A DNA stretch of 64,000 bases from Vitis vinifera. Lineage: Eukaryota; Streptophyta; Magnoliopsida; Vitales; Vitaceae. Below the pieces are notes generated by a model. The model ran no database searches and was not told the DNA's origin. It worked only from the letters and a program-made list of their open reading frames with translations. The position numbers and the translations under genes are program-made. Shown piece after piece: positions 40,901 through 49,994 of the stretch. The stretch spans positions 12,703,001 to 12,767,000 of the forward strand of contig NC_081822.1 of assembly GCF_030704535.1 (NCBI RefSeq), in the 5' to 3' direction. How positions within the stretch are numbered: the stretch's first letter is position 1; each line of letters opens with the position of its first letter.

Positions 40901-42196
40901 TTGTAATATTTTATTTTTATTAAGTATTAAAAGGTAAAGAAAAACCAACATGTAACTTTTTCTATTAAGAAGAGCCAAATATTTTAGCTTTTTCTATTCA
41001 GTCAAAAATTTATAATAAGTTGTAAAAAAGTAGAAAAATAAATAACCTAAAGTTTGAAAGCAATTTGCTTTCAGCAAAAAGTTAAAAAAGCAAACATCCT
41101 CTTAGTCTCATTTACCAACAGGATCCAAACCCCAATTCTGTCTAGAGAGAACTCTTCCACAGCCTGAACCTCTAAAGTTAATTGAACATTCCAACCTTCT
41201 AAGCTCCCTTTCAAACCTTTAGGATCCAATCTTACTCTTTTTAGAACCAGACAACTGGGCCTTCTGATCTTTTCTCATTTTCAATTTTTTAAGCAAAGCT
41301 AAGATCTTCTCCTCTTAGCCCTTAGTCGGCATGCTCAGAAAATTACTGAACTGAGCGAGGCAACTTGAGTTCCAAGCCTCAACAGATTCTGCCTCAAACC
41401 CTAGCCTCCTCATCTCACTGTACCTTTCCTCTTGACCCTCTTCCTCTACCACTACCAGAGCCCTTTCCTTCCCAGAAGAGATTGCTGCAGAGCTACCGTC
41501 AGCCAAAACCACACTTAGGGGACAAAGGTTTGCTTCCACTTTCAAAAGCTCCACACCTGGGCCACAACCATTATCACAGGCCCCTTCTGAAACCCTTTCC
41601 TGACAAGAAGGGAAAGGGTGGAATTGGTGTGACATCAGATTCTGTATTTGATCTACTGCTTAAACATGATTAGAACTTACAACTTTGAGTCCACTCATCC
41701 ATCATGTCATGTACGTTCTCCACACTGTATTTGATTAGGCTTGTGTAGTTCACAAAAATTGGCTTTTGTGTGATTCAATCTTTGTTTAATGTCTTCCTGT
41801 TGTTGGGTGATTGATAAGTCAAGATATCATGTTAGCTCCACTTTTAGAGTATCAAACACCTTGCAATGAAATAGCTTGAGAAGTATTTCCAGTCCTCATG
41901 TTATGAGCTATGATTTTACTCTTGCAGGCTCCAAGTCTGATGGATCTGGGAAGCGGATGAAAGAAGTTGCCTGTCCCATTTGCACTGTCCATTTGCAGGT
42001 TTGAAATTCTTTTAGCTTTGTAGAATTTTAGGTTTGAAATTCTTAAATGTTAAATGTAATATAACATTTATTACATCAAATGTTATAAATGTGGTGGCTG
42101 TAATGCTGATTATTGCAGGTCCAAGTTCCCAGCTCAGGATCTGAGACCATTGAGTGTGGGGTTTGCCAGCATCCTTTCCTTGTGAGTGCTCATTGA
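19917..42196 (+). CDS. FREE1: FREE1/FYVE1, FYVE-domain ESCRT component
   Basis: Ten exons give 1758 nt (585 aa): 19917-20873, 21801-21887, 22014-22145, 22702-22833, 26591-26656, 26756-26866, 33880-33969, 34843-34876, 41928-41998 and 42119-42196. All junctions are GT-AG and the frame is continuous. The start MQQGDYNS matches Arabidopsis FREE1; upstream in-frame codons contain no ATG. Residues 1-200 are Pro/Asn/Tyr-rich and include an exact PTAP motif at 81-84, the type of motif that binds VPS23/TSG101. The FYVE zinc finger (about 437-495) has WVPDEA, paired CxxC motifs and the basic RRHHCRNCG patch that binds PI3P. A short coiled coil (about 496-537) and a C-terminal CPIC...CGVC pair ending in SAH follow. 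In Arabidopsis this protein works in multivesicular-body sorting, vacuole biogenesis and autophagy and is essential. Introns 4 (3.8 kb), 6 (7.0 kb) and 8 (7.1 kb) are swollen by transposons but all splice sites look normal. Confidence 0.96.
23383..23930 (-). mobile_element. 3' fragment of a LINE in FREE1 intron 4
   Basis: The plus strand begins with T8 followed by gataggcaaataaag, the reverse of a LINE tail (tatttgcctatc then A-run). The minus strand encodes a zinc-finger-like RVT remnant ([17 protein letters not shown] followed by a GVIF-type stretch) typical of the C-terminus of plant L1 ORF2. Only about 0.55 kb remains, so it is 5'-truncated and inactive. Confidence 0.75.
24191..24555 (+). 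repeat. Direct duplication in FREE1 intron 4
   Basis: Two copies, about 24191-24360 and 24418-24555, share the order (t)gttggg, tgcaa, aatgct, ctcttaagtctggg, cctaaatgatgg or cccaaatgatgg, cattgaacac and aattg. The second lacks about 40 bp in the middle. The text (shift of speech-like short words such as tggttaaagc) is repeat-derived; I could not assign a family. Confidence 0.6.
24653..25037 (+). mobile_element. hAT-like MITE, copy 1 (385 bp)
   Basis: The ends form a perfect 16-bp inverted repeat, CATAGTTTTAAAAGGC at 24653 and its complement ending at 25037. The flanks are TGGTTACT (24645-24652) and TGGTTACA (25038-25045), an 8-bp target duplication with one mismatch, the size made by hAT transposases. 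Subterminal text is rich in gcgcct/cttgcc-like motifs. No coding capacity. Confidence 0.85.
25080..26142 (+). mobile_element. 5'-truncated LINE fragment in FREE1 intron 4 (sense)
   Basis: The plus strand carries, with stops, the end of an L1-type ORF2: [13 protein letters not shown], then the zf-RVT region [35 protein letters not shown], then a C-terminal [21 protein letters not shown] segment. It ends in gcctatcaaaag and an A-rich tail at about 26118-26140, the same end sequence as the antisense fragment at 23383. Left border approximate. Confidence 0.75.
27103..27494 (-). mobile_element. hAT-like MITE, copy 2 (392 bp), opposite orientation to copy 1
   Basis: The ends are CATAGTTTTAAAA (27103) and TTTTAGAAG-type text ending ...AAAACTATG (27494). 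The flanks are GGTGAGAG (27095-27102) and TGTGAGAG (27495-27502), an 8-bp duplication with one mismatch. Reading the reverse complement, the interior (tgcttaatgcttggtctagg, aaggtgcaaccactcc) follows copy 1 (tgcttaaagcttgcctaggc, aaggtgcaatcactcc). Confidence 0.82.
28491..28799 (+). repeat. ~190-bp tandem duplication whose second copy is split by two insertions
   Basis: Copy 1 (about 28491-28675) includes tgattttgtaagcttgagaa, acacacttgcataaacatgt and ataaaaccaacat. Copy 2 starts at about 28683 with tgattttgcaagcttgagaa and runs to 28799, is cut by the foldback element, resumes at 30504 through acacacttgcatagac at 30547, is cut again by the LINE, and ends after 33819 with atgtatatcttgcaaataaa. 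A partial further copy may precede 28491. Confidence 0.85.
28980..29052 (-). other. Degenerate tRNA-like module, left arm of the foldback
   Basis: The minus strand has a perfect pol III A-box (TAGCTCAATTGG, 29045-29034) and, 45 nt further, a B-box GATTCGAATCC (29000-28990, one change from GGTTCGANTCC). Flanking bases allow four of five T-stem pairs but only part of an acceptor stem. The middle is a palindrome around ATGGATCCAT instead of a normal anticodon arm. Probably a tRNA relic, not a working tRNA. Confidence 0.6.
30188..30260 (+). other. Degenerate tRNA-like module, right arm of the foldback
   Basis: This is the inverted partner of the module at 28980-29052. The A-box TAGCTCAATTGG lies at 30195-30206 and the B-box-like GGTTCTAATCC at 30240-30250 (the central CG of the consensus has decayed to CT). 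The A-to-B spacing is the same 45 nt as in the left arm. Confidence 0.6.
30548..33797 (-). mobile_element. 5'-truncated LINE (L1-type) in FREE1 intron 6, antisense
   Basis: The plus strand starts with a T11 run (reverse of the poly(A) tail). Reading the minus strand from ~33760 down, degraded pieces occur in L1 ORF2 order: endonuclease ([32 protein letters not shown]); reverse transcriptase ([55 protein letters not shown], and FAND where the active site should read FADD); then the zf-RVT region ([13 protein letters not shown]). Flanks TTTGGTACACACACTTGCATAGAC (30524-30547, given as key parts only: tttggt...catagac) and tttggttcactttgtatagac (33798-33818) form the target duplication. Many stops; inactive. 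Confidence 0.88.
32523..32926 (+). mobile_element. 404-bp MITE nested in the intron-6 LINE
   Basis: The left end gtcttgtttggtaactgttt and right end gttgccagacaagtac are imperfect inverted repeats. Removing the element restores the LINE frame across GDKKT and [10 protein letters not shown], with a 4-bp CCAG/CTAG flank as apparent duplication. The interior is homologous to 18784-19110. Superfamily not certain. Confidence 0.75.
35079..35661 (-). repeat. 3' LTR of the intron-8 LTR element
   Basis: 583 bp, TG...CA; direct copy of 36794-37337. It contains the phrase gatcgaaaaccttagagtct and some flanking bases that the other LTR lacks. Confidence 0.85.
36794..37337 (-). repeat. 5' LTR of the intron-8 LTR element
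   Basis: 544 bp, TG...CA; direct copy of 35079-35661 with scattered substitutions, so the insertion is not very recent. Confidence 0.85.
37615..41670 (-). mobile_element. ~4-kb LINE (L1-type) in FREE1 intron 8, antisense
   Basis: The plus strand opens with T9 and gatggataaatagcaatata, the reverse of a LINE tail. The minus strand carries long open pieces in ORF2 order: a pre-endonuclease segment (41315-41635); endonuclease (40385-40708, [17 protein letters not shown]); the linker (39899-40102); reverse transcriptase (39006-39740 and 38416-39018: [32 protein letters not shown], and FAYDTS in place of FADD); then a C-terminal segment (38040-38291). Frames are interrupted by a few stops and shifts, and a 284-bp MITE sits inside. 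The 5' border is approximate; no target duplication was found. Confidence 0.85.
40816..41099 (+). mobile_element. 284-bp MITE nested in the intron-8 LINE
   Basis: The left end GGTGGTGTTTGGTTTTTTC and right end gttaaaaaagcaaacatcc form an imperfect inverted repeat. The flanks TCTTA (40811-40815) and TCTTA (41100-41104) are identical. The interior is AT-rich and noncoding, unlike the surrounding GC-richer LINE. Confidence 0.7.
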
Positions 42197-45100
42197 TGGC
42201 AAACAATTTCAAATTATCATTGAAGGCAGCCTCATGTCTCTGTTAAAATTTTTCATTATTTTCTACTGGTTGATATTTTGATATTTGGTAAATTTCTTGG
42301 TTCTGTGAGCTTTGATCTGATATCAACTCAGTGTGTATATGAAGTTAATTTTACTTTGGAGCCTATCAATCAAGGCACCTTTTATGTATAAAATTGATCA
42401 TTATATTCACTAATGGATTGATGTGTTTGGTTCATGGCATAAGTAGTGGGTGGATTTCTTGACACGAAAGAAGGATATTTAACCCAAATAGGAAATATTT
42501 GAGGGATACTTTGGTTTCTCAGTGGGAGAATGGATATTTGTGATGTGTTTTGTTACAGGAAAAAGTAAAGCTGCTTGCTTATCTCAATTTATTATATTGA
42601 ATTGTAATTATATGGTGGTTCCATCATGCCTAGCATGTCTTCCCGCTCTCCCCCTGACTGATACATTGAAAATCATTAGAAGTGATTAGCTTAGATGTTT
42701 ACTTTGCAATTGGAGGGACTTAGGAAAATTTTGATCTTAAATCATAAGATTTAGTGAATAAAAAGTGAAGATGGAATTAATTGAATTTACATTCACGAAA
42801 ATAATGTCAAAATAAGAATAATCTGTGATTCCTTTCTGAGATAGAAGAAACTTGACGTAGATTCTGCGAATAGTTTGAAGCTGAATGTGGTAAATTATGC
42901 AGGAATAAGAATAATATTTGATTCCCATTTGCTAAAGTTGAAATTAACGTGGACGATAATGTAAATAGTTTAGAGCTGTATGTGGCAAAATTAAGTACTC
43001 CACGTATATGCTTCCAATATTGTTGTTGCTGATGCTGCTGTTGGGATACATTACTCTTACCCCTATGTTGTAATGCCATTCGAGGAAAGTTATACCTTTA
43101 GCTTCATAAATATAGTTGATATTAAAGGGTTTTCTTACTTGTGTCCTAAAAAGTGAAAAAAAAAAAAAAAAAATGGGAATTAGAAAAAATGATTTGCTTT
43201 AAGACCTGGAGAAGTCGGGCTGATCTTTGCCCTACTACAAGTTAGACCTTTGGCCTTGGTGACATTAATTAAGCCAACTAAAACCAACCCCATTGATGGG
43301 TGGTTAAGTGTCCGTTGTCTAGCTGATTGATTCTTCCATTAGGTGGTCCACTTTGATTGAGGCTTTAAGCTAATCCGATATGTACCCAAAATTAATGCTA
43401 TCCCACTCCTGTCTACTTGAGCCTTGGGCCACGTTATTATGGCTTTTCTAATATTGCTCAAGCCAACTGTTTCGCCTATCTTAACCTGTTTTTGTCGTCT
43501 TCATAGTTCATACCAATTGAGTTCATGGAACGGTTGAAAAGGCCAATCAATCATTTGACTCAAATTATTTCCCCTTGGCCTAGGCAATAAATCATATGGT
43601 TGAAAAAGCCATTCAGGGGACCCAAATGACCTTCCAGTTGAAAATTGAAAACTGAAATCATGGTAGACAGGTGCACATTTACTACGGCGTTGCAGAAGTT
43701 TCCATCCACCGCCAAGAACGTGAATTTATTTAACGTGGCTTAATTAATTGATGGTGCCGTTTGAGAAAGGGCATTGATGTGGAGATTCGGCCGACACGAA
43801 GCGAGTGGAGCGTTGTTCACTGCTGATGCTGGGTGCTTAGGTCACGGATGTTATTGAAAAGGAGAGTCTCCTAACTCACATTATCACACCTGCCCTCTTC
43901 CCAAACCTCTCTCCCAATTCCCAACCCAAATACCCAATATGGTGTCCCGTTTTTTACCAAAATATTATTTTTTGAAACAATTTTCCAATGTAAACGAACC
44001 AAGACCTATTTTCCAAATAAAATTATTTTGTTTAATATGGTGGATTTTGAAACAATTTTTTGTTTCCAAAGTCAATTTTATTTTTTATCTATTCATTGTA
44101 TTAATAATTATTCATCAAAATATTATTTGAAAAACGCTTAAAAAACATCTCAAATTTTATTTTCAAAATTCATCATGGTTTTAAAAATAATTCTTGAAAA
44201 GCTATTTTCAATCTAAAATTTATCATGCATATTTTTATAGCTAAAAATCATAATTCTTTTTTTTTTTAGGATATCCGATGTAAGCATATTTGAGATTAAC
44301 TTAGTCGAACATGATTCATCCGGTATAATAATTGGTACAAAAATTAAAAATCAATTTTTTTTTTTAATGTTAGACATGAGGACGTAATATATTTTTATTT
44401 TAAAATTTTGAAATATCAGAAAAGAATAAAAAATATTATTATAAAATATGTTAAAATATTATATTCCACCTCTCTTAAGTCTTCACCAACAATCAACTTT
44501 TCACAAAATATCTCATTGTGAATGCCCAAAATAGTCCACTTTATTATTATTTATTATTTTTTATCTTTTGTGTTTTTAATTCTCATATCGTATTAAAATA
44601 TGTTGTCGTTTGAATAGTTGGGAGGTGGCTTCTATAATATTTCGCGTGAGTCGAGGAGAGGGATAGGGGAAAGTGGTACCTGTGGGCAATGCCATTAAAC
44701 TATCATTTCAACCCAAAATATATGACAGGTTGGATTTTGTCTTTAAAAAACAATTTTTGATAAAGTTATCTATAAAATTAATTATTCTATATATATATAT
44801 ATATAATTTTAATTTTAAGATTAATAATTAAAAAGATTAAGCATATTTTTAAATATAAATTTTTTTTACCATACTAAAATTTCATAATGATTAATGATGT
44901 AATTAATTGGAGATTAGAAATTAGAATAATAATTAGGATTGAATTATGCTTGATTGTCCAGAAAATGTTAGTAATTTTTGTAAGTTAAAACTTATTTTAT
45001 GTAGTGTATTTTTGGATTTATGGAGTTGCAATTAAAATACTTGTTTCATTATTGAGATTAATTTATTAAATTTTGATTTTTTAACTTAAAAAAGTATTAA

Positions 45101-47790
45101 GTCCTAACTTTTTATTTTCAAAATTATTTAAAAATGTTAATGCCCCTGAATATTTAGATGAATATGAATTATGTTTTGAAATTTTAATTAATTTTTTATT
45201 GGAAATTGATGGTTGTTGAATTATTGTAGTTTTATTGCACATAAGAAGTTGAATTTTGAGAATTTGCAGTAAATTTATTTATAATGTAAATTAAATGAAT
45301 TTTAGTGTTGTTTAACTTTATTTTATGAACAAAAAATCTACAATAATTTATAGAATTTAATTTCATTATGAATGAATTAGAAGGCAAAAAATATGTGGTA
45401 AAATTTTAGTTGTGGATTTGAAATTTTGTAGATTTTTTTTGGATTAAATTATTGATAAATTTACTATTTTTTATTAAATTAATTTTTATTCAAAATGTTC
45501 AAAATTAAAGTAATTTAACCAGTTTTTAAAATAGGGGTCATCCAAAATTTTTTAAAATGAATTTGGTTTTAGTTTGAATGAGAAATTAAATGTGAATATT
45601 ATAACAAAGTGAAAGATTCAAAAGCAAAAGGAGAAAGTGACTTTTTTTCATTAAGACAAAATTGTCTTAAGAAAAGTGATAAATTAAAAAAAAAAAAAAA
45701 CTATTTATTTATTTTATTTAAGTAAAACAAACAAAAAAACCACAAAGTATAACTCTAGACATCAATTGAAAGTTACACTTAAAAAAATATTATTGAAATA
45801 CATATTATATTAAACATTTAAATAAAAATCATATAATAACAAAATCAATTATCAAAATAAACTGAAATTCATCTTTAATTTTTAATGTTTAGTTTCATTA
45901 AATTTATCATTAGTAGAAACTACCTGAATGGAAATACATAAGTGGTTAAAAACTTCATATATATATATATTTAAAATTTTAATTTATCCCATTTTTAATA
46001 TTCCAATGATTTTATCAATGAAAAGAGAAAATCAATCACACACCATACGTAGGTATATGAAAAAAATTCCCACATATTTCCATAGATGTAAAAGAACATG
46101 CGTTTAATGGATGCAATTAAATTTACTAAATATGAAAGAAGTTATCACAATCTTATGTGATATGGAAGCACTTGCCCTTAGAAGTCTAGTATTGGCCAAT
46201 ACCAAATCAACTATCTAATAGATGACCATAACTCAATTGAGAGAGCAATATAAGTAGTCTCTAGAAAATAACAAATATCAAAGTACATCCAACCTAAAAC
46301 ACTCTTTTGCAATATTTAATATATAAAAAGAAATATAAAAATACAAATCTTATGGTGGAAATGAGTGTGAGCTAGGTCCAAATTGAGATGTGAATAATGA
46401 CTCCACTATTGCAAGTTACTCCTTCATGCTCTAGATTCGAGTCTTCAACAAATCTAATCATGAGTCACTAATAGCTTTGCAAGTAGTCATCCCGTTTACT
46501 AATCACACAAGCTATTGGATAAGATTTACTGTTGAGTTATCAATATAGGTGTTAGTGCTGGGAATCCAAATTACTTCATTCCTTAGCCTTGGATCACGTA
46601 GGGCGCATGCATCTATCCATAGGGTTCTCTAGATTTATCATAGAGAAAACACATGGCATTAAAAACCATTATAGAATAAAGATCTAGAGATAGAAAAACT
46701 CAAACCTATGATTTGGATATTCCCAAATCAAATTTCCTTCCAATGAAGACTCTAAATCTGTGGTGGTTGTTGTAGAAGTCATTTACCCAACAATCTTCCA
46801 CCCGATCTCTCCCTCCATGGGTCATGACATGGGAGAAATGTGGGCTTCTTTCTCTTTTCTTAAGGATAGTTAGGGTTCCTTTCTTTAGAATTTTAGAAAA
46901 CTAAACTGTAAGCTTGAAGCTTTAACCCCTAAGATTATAAAGGCTTCCTCGTGGGCTTAAGTCACTTAAGCCCAAATTGGGCTTAGGTCACCTAATCTAT
47001 CTCACTTGAGTCTTAATTAATTAATTAGTCCTAATAAGCTCTAATCAATTAATTAACCCATTCCAAAAAGTTAGTTTATAAGATCTAATCGTTATCCACA
47101 CTTATGAACTATATACCAAAAATACCCTCAAAGTGTGTGCCACCATGAATTAGGAGCTTGAATAGGGACTATTGAGACCCATAGGAAAATACTGGCTCAT
47201 TTAGAATCCGATTATGAAGTTGGTTGACACTCCACTAAACAGAGTCAAGTGCACTTCAATATCTTATGAAATTACAATAAGACAAAACTCAGGTCCATAA
47301 CCTACTATCCATTGCATGCAAACTTCCTATGAACTGATGTTCGTAATTTAATGGGATAATGTTATCAACCCATTAAAATTATCTGTCCAATCTTTAAGTT
47401 ACAAATTTACCTATTATGCGATCAACTGACATGCTCTATCTCCAAGGAGCATATGTCAAATTCCACTAAATGAATTAATGCAACCATATATTTCATGATC
47501 ACATGTCCTTTGGATCACCCAAAGGGACACGCTATTTCAATCTTATGAGATATCATGGTGTCTCTATTAAGAATACCTATTGCCACTAGCCTCCATCAAT
47601 ATCAATAGTGACCAAATCTGTATGGAATATTTGACCACTTTAAGATCTTATCCATAAGACAAAGTCTCCTGTTGATTCAATATAAGCTAAATTTCATTTC
47701 AAGGTTAAGAGTCCATACAATATAGTAGCTTGGTGAATCATGACAATATGATAGATTTACATCATGATTTATTGTAGGTCTTGTCCAATA
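42197..47790. other. Intergenic, AT-rich, repeat-derived; no gene recognised
   Basis: The stretch 42197-42800 is FREE1 3'UTR and downstream sequence. A piece at 42960-43110 has a diverged relative at about 59390-59545. An A18 run lies at 43157-43174. The stretch 43200-43950 is mixed sequence without a recognised frame. The stretch 43950-45900 is very AT-rich. From about 45970 to 47790 the text (including aaatatgaaagaagttatca, shared with ~60190) looks like an old LTR-type repeat with no coding remnants. Confidence 0.4.
42960..43110. repeat. Dispersed repeat fragment with a relative at 59390-59545
   Basis: Shared order in both: tgcttccaatatt, a run of tgctg/tgcc words, gta(t)cc(c)t, tgtattgaaatg- or tgttgtaatgccatt-like text, cattc, and cttcata. 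Similarity is partial and both copies are noncoding. Origin unknown. Confidence 0.45.
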
Positions 47791-47796
47791 TGTAAC

Positions 47797-48153
47797 TGTA
47801 GGACCTCAGGTGCAACCAACTCTCCTAAAAGCAATTGCTTGTAGGAAAGGCGCATACCCTAGCCTTATAGTGCATTCACCTAAGCGCCCACGACGAACAC
47901 AAGGGGAGTTGATGGACGCGGACAACCCTCCAATCTTCCAAAATTCCCCCCTCCTCCCAACGACATCCTTGGGGTTTAAACCCGTGACCTCGACTCTAAT
48001 ATCACTTGTAGGACCTCAGATGCTACCAACTCTCCTAAAAGCAGTTGCTTGTAGGAAATGTGCATACCCTAACCTTATAGTGCATTCACCCAAGTGCCCA
48101 CGACGAACACAAGGGGAATTGATGGATGCAGACAACCCTTCGATCTGCCAACA
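47797..48153 (-). mobile_element. TRIM-like miniature LTR retroelement (357 bp)
   Basis: Two ~147-bp direct repeats (47797-47943 and 48007-48153) begin TGTAGGACCTCAG and end near CCAACA. They enclose only about 63 bp. On the minus strand the sequence next to the upstream repeat reads TGATATTAGAGTCGAGG, close to the TGGTATCAGAG primer site for initiator tRNA-Met, and the end of the spacer is the polypurine GGAGGGGGGAATT. The flanks GTAAC (47792-47796) and ATAAC (48154-48158) fit a 5-bp target duplication with one change. Removing the element joins ccaatatgtaac to aatacac smoothly. It has no coding capacity. Confidence 0.8.
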
Positions 48154-48158
48154 ATAAC

Positions 48159-49240
48159 AATACACATTAGTATACTCACTAGGGACAACTTATCTCGATG
48201 ACTGAGACAAATTATCCCTCTATTAAGGAAGTAATGCACTATGGTCTTTGCTGGATTGCCTAAATCCATGAACCAACTATAAACAACTTATCATCTTGTA
48301 AGAAACCCATGACTTGTACCCTCTGTGAACTCATGTACAATGCAAGTGATATGAGTTCAATGCTCAAATCTGTTGGGATTAAGTCTCTAAAATCAAGACA
48401 TGATGTAACAAAGTCAAACTTAACTGTTTTCTTACTATCCCTTTTATACATTGATATTAATTTAAGCATTCAATTTATATCTCTTAATTTATACATGACT
48501 TAAGTGCATTAAGAGTTGTATAGATGATATAAGTTATGAGTTCCTTGTAAATAGATAAGTTGTCTATAGTCAGTTTATAGATTTGAGCAATCTAGTAGAA
48601 ACTATAGTACATTACTTTCTAATTAGAGGGGTGACTTATCTTGGCTTTTGGGATGAGTTTCCCATTGTGAGTGCACTAGTGTATGTGATGCACATTAAAT
48701 AGGACCTATAGTGAATTATAATGTAAGGCTATCGATAATCATGATTCACCAATTTACCCTATAATTGGCCATTTAGACAACACCAGACGAATCCCACATT
48801 GGAAAAATGAGTGACCCAAAGTTCCAAACTTACCCTATAATTAGCCATTTAGACAACACCAGTGAACTTCATTCAAAGAATTATGGATGGGTATGACTTT
48901 GGGCTTACTTATTTGGTAGGCTTTAAGAAATAAGTTAAAAATTTGTTTGATCACTTAGGGCTTACTAATTTGATGAGCTTTAAGATAAATTTAAAACTTA
49001 GTTGGATATTGGGCTTATGAACTTGATATTCATAAATGGGTTTTTGAAAAAAAGAAAAAGAAAAGAAAAGAAAAGTTGAGGTGAATTGGTTGTGTCGACT
49101 CACTAATAGCGGTTGGACTGTCGGTTTGATCGGTTTGATGTCAGTTCAACTCTATTCTAGCTCAACTAGGTGAACCAAATCGGATTAAGGTCCATTTGAT
49201 TGTTTGACTGGTCAAATTGATAAGTTCAATTCGGTTTTTA
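48159..49240. other. Repeat-derived spacer with short tandem duplications
   Basis: ataattggccatttagacaa near 48762 recurs about 76 bp later as ataattagccatttagacaa. A second set of phrases (gggcttacttatttggtagg, gggcttactaatttgatgag, gggcttatgaacttgatatt) recurs between 48902 and 49040. An A/G-rich tract follows at 49045-49078. No gene seen. Confidence 0.5.
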
Positions 49241-49994
49241 TAACATTGGTAAGAACCTATATATCGAGAATAAATTGACCCATGCTGACATCCCTTATGA
49301 TGAAAATGCAATGAACAAATTGAGAAACTAAACAATAAATCTGAGTGTGGTCAGAAGTAAGGCTGAACATATGAATGTGCCCAAAAGTCAAGTTAGCTTG
49401 ACTACATCTATAAGTGGAATATAAAAGAATAAGGGGTTCAACCTTCCTTAAAGAGGATGAACTATGACCTCACACTTAGATGGTGAAAAAGTTAGGACAT
49501 TAGGTACCATTGGTAGAGCAAAGCCCTGGTATAATGTAAGACTCGTGACTTGATAGATAAGTCTCGGGGTGAGATTGAAAGTGTACCTTTACATGATAGA
49601 TAAGTCGAAGATGTTCATATAGAACATTCATGTATAATGAAGTTTAACAACCCCCTTAATTGAATGGAAAGTCAAGGGTTTCTACCCATGATCACAAATA
49701 ATATAGGGGATTAAAGTATCCTCAGAAGTGGAAAGATCCATTTAGTACTCAATCTCAACACTCATCTCAAATAATCGTTGCTAGAAAGTCTCCTTATGCT
49801 TTGGAGATTGAAAGTAAAGGATAGAGAGATATCATTTATGGTATAAGAATGATGGATTAGAGTCTTAGGGCTTGAGAACCTAAAAGAAGATGTGGGTTTC
49901 TACCTAGTATCTGTACAAGGTGCCATGAAGGAAATAAGAATTAACCTAAGAAATTGTACGATTAGAAGTATCTTAGAATTTGAGTTGAAATGCC

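Noticed and set aside
47797..48153. The two direct repeats as a CRISPR-like or simple tandem array
   Set aside because: Plant nuclear context, only two units, and TG...CA ends with primer and polypurine signals fit a TRIM better.
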